From contig NZ_CP006880.1 in assembly GCF_000816845.1 (NCBI RefSeq), positions 1,426,001 to 1,490,000 of the forward strand: a DNA stretch of 64,000 nucleotides, in the 5' to 3' direction. The DNA is from Rhizobium gallicum bv. gallicum R602sp (GTDB lineage: Bacteria > Pseudomonadota > Alphaproteobacteria > Rhizobiales > Rhizobiaceae). The notes beneath the pieces are model-generated. The model ran no database searches, was not told the origin of the DNA, and saw only the letters and a list, made by a program, of their open reading frames with translations. This document shows positions 45,826 to 53,769 of this stretch, piece by piece (positions within the stretch are counted from its first letter, which is position 1; each line of letters begins with the position of its first letter). The translations under genes were made by a program, and so were the position numbers.

Positions 45826-48324
45826 TCAGAGCGTGAATGGACAGGTCAAGCCGCGCATCAGTGAGCGTACCGACACCGGGTTGGCAGCTCCTGCGAAGGA
45901 CATCTGAAGATAGGCGCGCGCGCTCTTGGCACGGACATCGATCAGGAACCGTCGGCCGGCCTCGCGGGGCCGCAAGCGCGACCCATCCAAAAACCGCAAC
46001 AGGCCCCATGGACCGCGTGCGCTCTTCTTCTCGAGCCCAGGACCAGTATTGAAGGATATCTCAAAGCCTTGCGCGGGCGAGGCTCCCGGCCAGTTCAATG
46101 TGACCGACTCCCCGGAAGTGATGACCGGGGCATGAGCGCCGCCGATCGAGACAGTCGCGGCTCCTCGTTGGGCAAGAGCCTCCAGCACAATCGGGATGTC
46201 GGGCGAGGCTCCCTTTTGAAAAAGGGCCTCGCCAACGGCAACCGCCTTTTGGAGAAAGGCCGCGCTTCCGGGTGAATAGCCTGAAAGTCGCGCTTCCGGC
46301 TTCCATCGCCACGGTGTCGTCGACGTGTCCATCAAATGTGCCAGTTGCGCCCGGAAATACCTTTCTATGGTGCCGTTCGGCGCGAAGATCCGCGCGACTT
46401 CGGCCATGTCCGCATCAGGTCCATCAAAGAATGGATAATGGCCGCTTACGGCGGCCTGGCAGGCGGCCGCAACCTGAGAACCCCAAGGTGATTGTGATGA
46501 CTGTGCAGGCTGCGGTGCCGAGGTCGCCTGCTTTGGGACATGATCCGCAGCAACCTCCGGCACTTTTGGGGTAGCCGTCTGAGAGATCACGTCCTCGACG
46601 ATCTGCACAACCAGCAGCGGGGCTTGCTGCAAGGCAACGATCGAGTTGGCGCGCTCCTGTGCGTCCATGAGGGATTTCTTGCCGATCTCCGCATCCGCAT
46701 CGAGGACGGAGAGAGCCACGTTCAGCGAGACAAAGAGCTGCGAAATTTCCGACATCCGGCCCTGCTCCACGAACTGGATGGCCGGACCCAATGCCGTTGC
46801 GACTCGAAGCTGGTTGGCGTGGCTTCGGCTCCGGTCGGTCCCGCCGGACTGACGCCATGCCTCGCGGATAAGCGCCGAGAGCGGCGAGTTGCGTGCGCTC
46901 AGCCCACCGCTGATCACGACAGAAGTGGGTTGGTCTGTGAACGGCCTCACGCGAAGCTCACCCAGATACTGCGTCCACACCTCAAGCGTACGCTTTTGGA
47001 GGAGATCCATCACCGCTTCCGTGGTCGTCGTGCCGCCCGAGGGGAGCAGCGTTGCGGCTTCGGACGTTGCCCGGCGGATAGCATCGGCGGCGCCCGACCT
47101 CGCATAGTTCCATCCAGCCTCCGTATAGAGACCCGGGACTCCGCGCTCGATCGGCAGGCCCGACCGGTGGATTAAGATCGTGTCGAGACCAGGGGCCGCC
47201 TGACTGAGAGACCAGGGAGGAACAGCTGCCGTCTTTTCGGCACGTGCCAGTTCGAGCAAGGCCCGCTCACTGGCCAAGCCTTCAGCAGCGAATTGCCGCG
47301 CCTGGGCGATCGTTTCGGGATCGGGAGATGGAAGCCCCGGCTGCGGCTTGGGCATGGCAGCAACATGTTCAGCCAGCAAAGCAAGTTCGGGGAAGCTCTC
47401 GGCGCGATCGGCGACCCAGCCCCCCAGAAACCTGGGCTGCCAGTCCGATGTCCCTTTCAGTGTCGACAAAGCGCGGAGGGAATCGTAGAGCGCATTCGCC
47501 TCCCCTTCCGTGGCAAGCGCAATAGCCAGTGCCTCGGCGAGCGGCTCGGCAACCAAGGCTTCGGCCGCCTCGCCATAGCGACGGCGCGCTGCTGCAGCGG
47601 GATCGACCATTTCTATATGGTGAATGAGGCCAAGCGGTGAGCGGGCGGCATCCTGCTCAATGAGCCGGACCGCCGCCACGAAGGCATCGAGTTGAGCCGC
47701 CCGCGCGGCTGGCGTGGCGGCCTTGCCAGCTTCCACAACGCTGCGGACGTCGGGCAATTGTGCCAGCAGCCGCTCGCGAAACTGCCATTCGGCCCACCCG
47801 GCCCAGGCCACCAGCACCGCGAAGAACAGAGCCACCGGAAGAAAGACCAGGCCGCGATCTGCTCGCGTTCTGTGCTGCTCCTCCTTCGACTGTGCAGCTT
47901 GAACGGCTTCACTGCAGTGCCCGAGAAAGCGCGCCAGATCACGCCGCGCGAGCCCCCCTTTCGCCGCCTGGGCCGCCCTTTCGGCGAGACCATCGGCGCC
48001 AATCATGTGGCTGATCGGAAGAGCGGCCGCGAGCGCACGCTCCCACCGTCTGATTGGCAGCGCCGGATTGCTACGCACACGGACATCGAGCAACACCACG
48101 AGCGCGTCGCGCGCATCGAGAATCCAATCCGGCGGAACGTTCCTGCGGCGTCCTTCTTTCTCGAACTCGGCCACGAGCATGCGAGCGGTCGCGGCCAACT
48201 CCTGCGGATCAGGCCGCTTCTCGCTTTCGGCTCGCTTCGCGAGGCCAAGCAGAGGCTCGGCCAGTGCTGGAAGCACGTCCGCTCCCACTCCATCCCGACC
48301 CGGAGTCTGGAAATAGTCTCTCAC
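45826..48324 (-). CDS. TssM-like protein with TssL-like N-terminus, no ATPase domain
   Basis: 832 residues from a GTG at 48324 overlapping the upstream stop (GTGA) with GGAGGG six bases away. The C-terminal half is a TssM/IcmF periplasmic region: SGESVTLNWPGASPAQGFEI, GPWGLLRFLDGSRLRP and a CPF near the end match the IcmF C-terminal domain. TssM normally has an N-terminal cytoplasmic NTPase and three helices; here only ~155 residues precede a single membrane helix (about 159-179). These, with LAEPLLGLAKRA, MLVAEFEKEGRRRNVP and ARDALVVLLD, follow the pattern of the DotU/TssL cytoplasmic domain. A TssL-TssM hybrid is inferred. Confidence 0.8.
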   Translation of the reverse strand: MRDYFQTPGRDGVGADVLPALAEPLLGLAKRAESEKRPDPQELAATARMLVAEFEKEGRRRNVPPDWILDARDALVVLLDVRVRSNPALPIRRWERALAAALPISHMIGADGLAERAAQAAKGGLARRDLARFLGHCSEAVQAAQSKEEQHRTRADRGLVFLPVALFFAVLVAWAGWAEWQFRERLLAQLPDVRSVVEAGKAATPAARAAQLDAFVAAVRLIEQDAARSPLGLIHHIEMVDPAAAARRRYGEAAEALVAEPLAEALAIALATEGEANALYDSLRALSTLKGTSDWQPRFLGGWVADRAESFPELALLAEHVAAMPKPQPGLPSPDPETIAQARQFAAEGLASERALLELARAEKTAAVPPWSLSQAAPGLDTILIHRSGLPIERGVPGLYTEAGWNYARSGAADAIRRATSEAATLLPSGGTTTTEAVMDLLQKRTLEVWTQYLGELRVRPFTDQPTSVVISGGLSARNSPLSALIREAWRQSGGTDRSRSHANQLRVATALGPAIQFVEQGRMSEISQLFVSLNVALSVLDADAEIGKKSLMDAQERANSIVALQQAPLLVVQIVEDVISQTATPKVPEVAADHVPKQATSAPQPAQSSQSPWGSQVAAACQAAVSGHYPFFDGPDADMAEVARIFAPNGTIERYFRAQLAHLMDTSTTPWRWKPEARLSGYSPGSAAFLQKAVAVGEALFQKGASPDIPIVLEALAQRGAATVSIGGAHAPVITSGESVTLNWPGASPAQGFEISFNTGPGLEKKSARGPWGLLRFLDGSRLRPREAGRRFLIDVRAKSARAYLQMSFAGAANPVSVRSLMRGLTCPFTL

Positions 48325-49226
48325 AGTTGGCCCTCCGCGGCCCATTTACGAAGCAGCGCCTCACCCACTTCAAAATGCATGGAATCTTCGCGGGTATAGC
48401 CAGCACCCCAATACCAACCGGCATCGTTGAAGAACTCTGCGAGCACGACAAGTCCGAACTGCGTGCTGCTATCTCCCATCCTGTCGAGGTCCTTCTTGAG
48501 TGTCAGATCGACGGCCGCGCCCCAGGCATGCGACGACACCGACCTGTTCGAGCCTCGCACATAACGCGCGCACAGCGCACCAGCAGTGCCGATCGCGGCA
48601 TAGATATCCGGCTCCTCCTTTCGGAGGCGCTCCATGATATGCCCCAGCGAATCGAGGGCGGGCTTGATCATCGTTAGGCGGAAATGTCCTATTTCTCGGG
48701 TTACTAGGTTTCTCAGCAATTTCGGGTTGTTGACCGGCTGGCAGCTTGTGGAATAGGTAGTTCGCGGCTCGCCAAGGATTTGGCGGAGCACTGCCGGGGT
48801 CGGGCGTATGACGCCCTCGTTGAAGCGCTTCTTCGCCAGCTGCATGGGCTCCGTCATATTTTCGGTCTCCTCGGGCGGCGCCATACCGCCGAACTGGTCG
48901 ATCGAAAATGACTGCTGGCTCAGAGGTTCCCCGGGCGACGGGGTGATGTCGGTGCCTGGCGGGACGGGCTCGGGGCGCGCCTGCGCTCGTTCTTTCACTT
49001 TTCCCTCAAGTTCCGTCACCTTTCTTTCGACCGAGTTCAGTTCAGCTCGCAGCGACTGGATCTCTCTGTCCTGCTGAGCGAGCTGTTGAGTTAACCGATC
49101 GATCCTTCCTGCATTCGGATCACGGTCCGTGTCCCGAAGCAGGTCGCCAACAAACGCGAAAACGGCCGCCGCAAGAATGACGCTCATTCCAATGACGACA
49201 GCCGCAATCGGATTTAATGGCCTCAA
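48321..49226 (-). CDS. M15-family peptidase, TagX-like
   Basis: 301 residues. One N-terminal membrane helix (about 9-29) anchors it in the inner membrane with the rest in the periplasm. A coiled coil (about 44-80) and a Pro-rich linker follow. The C-terminal M15_4-type zinc peptidase domain shows SSHAWGAAVDL (His233, Asp240) and DSMHFE (His284). Homologous TagX of Acinetobacter cuts peptidoglycan cross-links so that the T6SS can span the wall. Its ATG overlaps the phosphatase stop and its stop overlaps the TssM-like start. Confidence 0.85.
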   Translation of the reverse strand: MRPLNPIAAVVIGMSVILAAAVFAFVGDLLRDTDRDPNAGRIDRLTQQLAQQDREIQSLRAELNSVERKVTELEGKVKERAQARPEPVPPGTDITPSPGEPLSQQSFSIDQFGGMAPPEETENMTEPMQLAKKRFNEGVIRPTPAVLRQILGEPRTTYSTSCQPVNNPKLLRNLVTREIGHFRLTMIKPALDSLGHIMERLRKEEPDIYAAIGTAGALCARYVRGSNRSVSSHAWGAAVDLTLKKDLDRMGDSSTQFGLVVLAEFFNDAGWYWGAGYTREDSMHFEVGEALLRKWAAEGQL

Positions 49227-50059
49227 GGCGCTGCATCTCCGTCAATCCGAACGACTACCACAGAGACATTGTCTGGAGCGCCCTGATCGAGAGCGGCCGC
49301 TACCAGTCGCCGGCAGGCGGCGTCTGGGCTCGGCGCGCTCAAGTGATTGATGATCTCGCGCTCGGCAAGACAATCGGTCAATCCGTCGGAGCAAAGAAGA
49401 AGAAAGTCGCCCGGCTCTAGCGCGACTTCGACGCAATCCACGTCCAGACGGTCGGCGGCGCCGATTGCCCGAGTAACAACGTGGGATTGCGGGTGCTGCC
49501 GGACACCGGCGGGGCTAAGGTGCCCATCATCGAGAAGTTCCTGCACTACCGAATGGTCGCGCGTGAGTTGCAGCAACTCACCTCCTCGCAAACGATAGGC
49601 TCGGCTATCTCCCACCCAAGCGATTGTCGTCGCTCCGCCGTCGACGAGTGCCGCGACCACTGTAGCGCCCATCTGTGGCACATTGGCCGAAGCCGCCCAA
49701 CGACGGACGGCGGAATTGGCTGACTGCAGCGCAGCAACGAGGTGAGCGCCGGAAACGGGAGTGTGCGGGATCAGGGCGAGCTGTTCGATGACCAGGTCAG
49801 CTGCGACGTCGCCGTGGCCGTAGCCGCCCATCCCGTCAGCTACTGCCCAAAGGACACCCGAGGGATCGGTGAGAATCGCGTCTTCGTTGTTTGTTCGCAC
49901 ATGCCCGGTATGACTTAGTCCCGCTCCTTGCGGCCTGCCCGGCCGGTTGGGCACGCGCGTTGAAGCATTGTCCCGAGAATCCGGGGTCATGATCGGATGA
50001 ACCCCATTAGATCGATCCGTCGCGAGAGCGGCTAGCGGATCGGTTGCAGCTAAAGTCAT
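49223..50059 (-). CDS. PP2C-family Ser/Thr phosphatase (PppA-like)
   Basis: 278 residues; the PP2C fold begins near residue 48. Conserved motifs with metal-binding Asp: NNEDAILTDP, WAVADGMGGYGHGD, GATVVAALVDGG, IAWVGDSRAY, LLCSDGLTDC and GAPDNVSVVVV. In T6SS clusters PppA reverses the threonine kinase's phosphorylation of the FHA protein. The start is uncertain: the ATG at 50059 is only 50 bases from the divergent ompA-like start and lacks a clear RBS; the ATG at 49990 is an alternative. It heads the operon with the peptidase and TssM-like genes. Confidence 0.9.
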   Translation of the reverse strand: MTLAATDPLAALATDRSNGVHPIMTPDSRDNASTRVPNRPGRPQGAGLSHTGHVRTNNEDAILTDPSGVLWAVADGMGGYGHGDVAADLVIEQLALIPHTPVSGAHLVAALQSANSAVRRWAASANVPQMGATVVAALVDGGATTIAWVGDSRAYRLRGGELLQLTRDHSVVQELLDDGHLSPAGVRQHPQSHVVTRAIGAADRLDVDCVEVALEPGDFLLLCSDGLTDCLAEREIINHLSAPSPDAACRRLVAAALDQGAPDNVSVVVVRIDGDAAP

Positions 50060-50079
50060 CCTATAGTAATTTCATAGGA
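50059..50079. promoter_or_regulatory. short inverted repeat in the phosphatase/OmpA divergent gap
   Basis: TCCTAT and ATAGGA form 6-base arms with a 9-base spacer in the gap between divergent genes. It overlaps the phosphatase ATG at 50059. A regulator site is possible, but arms of this length occur by chance. Confidence 0.3.
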
Positions 50080-50109
50080 GGCGAAACCTTTTTGCCAAAG
50101 GAGCCTAAG

Positions 50110-50856
50110 ATGAAGCGCCTGCTGACCACCAAGCTGACGGTGTTTCTCGCTCTATTCTTCGTGACCCAAACTGATTTGGGTGCGCAGGAACTGAACGATT
50201 CGGCGCTTAAAGAGCGCTTTCAGCGACAGATCGAGTTGTTCAAGGCGGCACGGCTCGGAGCCACGCGTGGCCTGGTTCTTACCAACTCCAATTCCACGCC
50301 CAAAGCCGCGGCCGTACCGGTGACAATTGCCACGCCGGAAACCGGCGCAGCCAAACCCGCTCCGGCTCCCCCTGCCCCTGCAGCCATTGCTTCCCAAGGA
50401 ACCCAAGCTGCCCCAGCTGTAGGACAGCCATCAATCCCGCAACCGACAGCGACATCACCGACGACTGCCGTATCCGCAGCAGTGACAAGCGATCCGCAGA
50501 CATACTGGAAGCTGCCGCCCGACGACCAGATCAACGTCCGCGTAAATTTCGACTTCGATTCAGCAGCCATAGCTCCGAACCAAAAGGCGATGCTGCAGAA
50601 GCTTTGCGGAGTAATGAAGGATATGGACATCAAACTCGTCCGTATCATCGGTCACACGGATGCTGTCGGAGGCGCAAGCTACAATCAGCACCTGTCAGTC
50701 CTGCGCGCGAAGGAGGTAACCCGCTTCTTCACGGATGATTGCAACATCGCTCGGGAACGGCTCGAAGCAGTTGGGGCAGGCGAGCAGTTTCTTCTCAACC
50801 AGGAAAATCCGAAGGCTGACGAGAACAGGCGCGTAGAATTCCAGGCTGTGAGCTAA
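50110..50856 (+). CDS. OmpA-domain periplasmic/outer-membrane protein
   Basis: 248 residues from the ATG at 50110, with AAAGGAGCC in front; a longer frame from 50044 lacks a signal sequence. The signal peptide (RLLTTKLTVFLALFFVTQTD) is followed by a short helix and an Ala/Pro/Thr-rich linker (about 60-130). The C-terminal OmpA/MotB peptidoglycan-binding domain reads VNFDFDSAAIAPNQKAMLQK and IIGHTDAVGGASYNQHLSVL. There is no lipobox cysteine. In T6SSs such proteins (like TagL) attach the membrane complex to the wall. It sits alone between two minus-strand T6SS operons. Confidence 0.85.
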   Translation: MKRLLTTKLTVFLALFFVTQTDLGAQELNDSALKERFQRQIELFKAARLGATRGLVLTNSNSTPKAAAVPVTIATPETGAAKPAPAPPAPAAIASQGTQAAPAVGQPSIPQPTATSPTTAVSAAVTSDPQTYWKLPPDDQINVRVNFDFDSAAIAPNQKAMLQKLCGVMKDMDIKLVRIIGHTDAVGGASYNQHLSVLRAKEVTRFFTDDCNIARERLEAVGAGEQFLLNQENPKADENRRVEFQAVS

Positions 50857-50893
50857 AGACGGCTGCAGCTGCTAGCTGGCGGGAGCACTTTTC

Positions 50894-53611
50894 TTATTCA
50901 AACGCGTAGGTGAAGCCTTCGGCAGATGCTCCGACCGTGGCCTTGGTGAGACGTTTGCCTTCGAGTGCCCAGTTCAGAACGCCTTGGCTCAGCGTCGGCA
51001 GTAGCGTGTTTGTCAAGATCGCGTCGATCATGCGCCCCCCCGATTCAACTTCGGTGCACCGAGCCTTGATCAATTCCAGAACCCCGTTCCCGATGACCAG
51101 TTCGGCGTCATGGCTGGCGCGCAGTCGGCGCGCGATCTTGGCGAAATGATGTTGTGTGATCGCATCGATCATTGAATCTGAGAGCGGGTAATAAGGTACG
51201 ACAATCACCCGCCCGAGGAACGCTGGCGGAAACACTTTCAGCAGTGGCGGCCGCAGTGCGCTTTCGAGTTCCTCAAGCGGCGGCCGCGTCCTGCCGCCGT
51301 CTGTTCGCTTCATGATAACGTCCGAACCGACATTCGACGTCAGCAGGATAAGGGTGTTCCTAAAGTCGATCCGTCGGCCCTCGCTGTCGTCCATCATTCC
51401 CTTGTCGAAAACCTGGAAGAAGATCTCGTGCACATCCGGGTGCGCCTTCTCGACTTCATCGAGCAAAATGACGGAATAGGGGCGCCGCCGCACGGCTTCG
51501 GTCAGTACCCCTCCCTTGCCGTAGCCGACATAGCCGGGAGGGGCACCCTTGAGGGTAGAAACTGTGTGTGCCTCCTGAAATTCCGACATGTTGATCGAAA
51601 TCAGATTCTGTTCGCCTCCATAGAGAGCTTCGGCGAGCGCCAGCGCCGTTTCTGTCTTGCCGACGCCTGAAGGGCCGCACAGCAGGAAAACGCCCACAGG
51701 CTTTTCAGGTGAGCCAAGTCCCGCACGGCTGGTTTGCACGCGCCGCGCGATTGATTCCATTGCAAATTCCTGGCCGACGACGCGCTCTCCCAGAACCTCG
51801 GCGAGCTGTAGCGCTTTTTCAGTCTGGCTGGTCAGCATCCGGCCGACGGGAATACCCGTCCAGTCCTGCACGACGGAGGCCACAGCGTTCCTGTCGACGG
51901 AAAGCAGGATGAGCGGCGTCTCGCCCTGAACGCCCGCAAGTTCCGCCATCAGCACCTTGAGCCGTGCAAGATCGGCGCCCTGGTTCGGGAGTACTCCATC
52001 GCCGCTCTCCTGCTCGGGGAGATCCACGTCAGCGGCCACCGGCAATTCCTGGTCTGCTTCTCCCTCGGCCAGCACCGCATCAAGCTTAACTCCCTTTCCC
52101 CGTAGCCCCGCCCGTAGATCGAGGATTTCGGAGACCATTGACTGTTCCTTTTCCCAACGGGCCTTTGCGGAAAGCAACGCGGCTTCCGTCTCGACGAGCG
52201 AGGCTTCGACCTTCGACTGGCGCTCCGCGACCTCGATGCCGATTGCAGCTTCGCGCCCGATAATGCCCTGCTCGACCTCGAGAGACTGCTTGCGCCGCAG
52301 AAGATCTTCGACCTCAGCCGGTGTCGCGTGCTGCGATACCGCCACGCGCGCGCAGGCCGTATCGAGTAGGCTGATTGCCTTGTCCGGCAGTTGGCGTGCG
52401 GGGATATAGCGATGTGAAAGGCTGACGGCTGTCTCGATGGCTTCGTCCAAAATCTGCACCTGATGGTGCTTCTCCAGCACGCCTGCCACGCCACGCAACA
52501 TCAGGATGGCGGCTTCTTCATCAGGCTCTTCAACCTTGACCACCTGGAAGCGGCGGGTCAAAGCCGGGTCTTTCTCGATATGCTGCTTGTATTCTGCCCA
52601 TGTCGTTGCAGCGATCGTGCGCAGCTCGCCACGCGCCAATGCCGGTTTAAGAAGATTTGCCGCGTCTCCCGTTCCCGCTGCCCCGCCTGCCCCGATCAGT
52701 GTATGAGCTTCATCGATGAAGAGGATGATCGGAGTTTCAGATGCCTGGACTTCCTCGATGACTGTCTTCAGCCGCTTCTCGAACTCGCCCTTGACGCTCG
52801 CCCCTGCCTGCATCAAACCGATGTCCAGCAGGTGTAGCGCCACACCTTTCAGCGGCGGCGGCACATCTCCTTCTGCAAGGCGGAGCGCAAAACCCTCGAC
52901 CACCGCCGTCTTTCCCACTCCGGCTTCGCCGGTCAGGATCGGGTTATTCTGGCGCCGGCGCATGAGGATATCGACAATCTGCCGGATCTCTGGATCCCGG
53001 CCCAGGACCGGGTCAATTTGGCCGTCGCGTGCGCGCCGGGTGAGGTCGGTGGCGTATTTCGCCAGTGCGGAGTCGCCGCCCGCGGGGCGTTTTTTCCGCG
53101 ACGGGTCTGGAGCTTCGGCCTTGCCGGCATTCTCAAGTGATCCGGCCAGCACGTCGTCCAGCCGGGGGATCAGGGAATCCGCCTCGATCCGATCGAATTC
53201 GGCGCTGATCTTCAACAGAAGCCCGTCAAGTACCGCTACCTTTCTGCAGGCCAGCAGAACATGCACTCCGCGAACCTCGTCAGATCCGAACTGCAGGTTT
53301 GCCAGGCTCCAGGCCTCCTGGATGGCATGAAAGATGTGATCGGAAAACTCCTCGATGGAGGTAGCGCCATAGGGAAGCTTGTCTATCGCCCTCGCCATAT
53401 CGGCAGCAAGCCGGCCGAGATCCACGCCAGCATCGTGGAAGATAAGCTGAAAATCTGCGCGGTCGACCAGGGCCAGCTGTTCGATCCAGTGAACGAGTTC
53501 GACATAGGGATTGCCGCGAAGCTTGGCCGCGTCCGCCGCCGCCTTGAAAGCGCGCAAGCAAACGGGATTGAGTTTGCCGACCAGTTCCTTGCGCTTGAAG
53601 CTCTGCTGCAT
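50894..53611 (-). CDS. clpV: T6SS sheath-disassembly ATPase ClpV (TssH)
   Basis: 905 residues of the Clp/Hsp100 ClpV group. An N-terminal domain for sheath binding (about 1-150) precedes two AAA+ modules: Walker A GEAGVGKT at 228-235 with Walker B ILFIDEAH, and GPSGVGKT near residue 650 with VILLDEVEKAHPD. A helical coiled region links them. The substrate loop GAPPGYVGYGKGG is present. ClpV extracts the contracted TssB/TssC sheath so subunits can be reused. It converges on the OmpA-like gene and diverges from the kinase gene. Confidence 0.95.
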   Translation of the reverse strand: MQQSFKRKELVGKLNPVCLRAFKAAADAAKLRGNPYVELVHWIEQLALVDRADFQLIFHDAGVDLGRLAADMARAIDKLPYGATSIEEFSDHIFHAIQEAWSLANLQFGSDEVRGVHVLLACRKVAVLDGLLLKISAEFDRIEADSLIPRLDDVLAGSLENAGKAEAPDPSRKKRPAGGDSALAKYATDLTRRARDGQIDPVLGRDPEIRQIVDILMRRRQNNPILTGEAGVGKTAVVEGFALRLAEGDVPPPLKGVALHLLDIGLMQAGASVKGEFEKRLKTVIEEVQASETPIILFIDEAHTLIGAGGAAGTGDAANLLKPALARGELRTIAATTWAEYKQHIEKDPALTRRFQVVKVEEPDEEAAILMLRGVAGVLEKHHQVQILDEAIETAVSLSHRYIPARQLPDKAISLLDTACARVAVSQHATPAEVEDLLRRKQSLEVEQGIIGREAAIGIEVAERQSKVEASLVETEAALLSAKARWEKEQSMVSEILDLRAGLRGKGVKLDAVLAEGEADQELPVAADVDLPEQESGDGVLPNQGADLARLKVLMAELAGVQGETPLILLSVDRNAVASVVQDWTGIPVGRMLTSQTEKALQLAEVLGERVVGQEFAMESIARRVQTSRAGLGSPEKPVGVFLLCGPSGVGKTETALALAEALYGGEQNLISINMSEFQEAHTVSTLKGAPPGYVGYGKGGVLTEAVRRRPYSVILLDEVEKAHPDVHEIFFQVFDKGMMDDSEGRRIDFRNTLILLTSNVGSDVIMKRTDGGRTRPPLEELESALRPPLLKVFPPAFLGRVIVVPYYPLSDSMIDAITQHHFAKIARRLRASHDAELVIGNGVLELIKARCTEVESGGRMIDAILTNTLLPTLSQGVLNWALEGKRLTKATVGASAEGFTYAFE

Positions 53612-53692
53612 GTCGGTCGGCTCCTATCATGTGATCTTGAATAGGGCGTCGCTGGTCTTCGATCGCTAGTCACAGCGTGCCACATTAGTGTA

Positions 53693-53733
53693 TTCTTGAC
53701 AAATATTCGACCCGCGTGTTCTTGATGAATATT
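53693..53733 (+). promoter_or_regulatory. direct repeats upstream of the T6SS kinase operon
   Basis: Two 15-base copies, TTCTTGACAAATATT (53693-53707) and TTCTTGATGAATATT (53719-53733), differ at two positions and are 26 bases apart. Each contains AATATT. They lie 37-77 bases upstream of the kinase start (53770). The first copy contains a TTGACA -35 box, but no good -10 follows at 16-18 bases. A regulator binding site for the T6SS operon is inferred. Confidence 0.45.
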
Positions 53734-53769
53734 ATGTCGCGTGGTTCTGGGTGCGCTGGGAGGCTCCAG

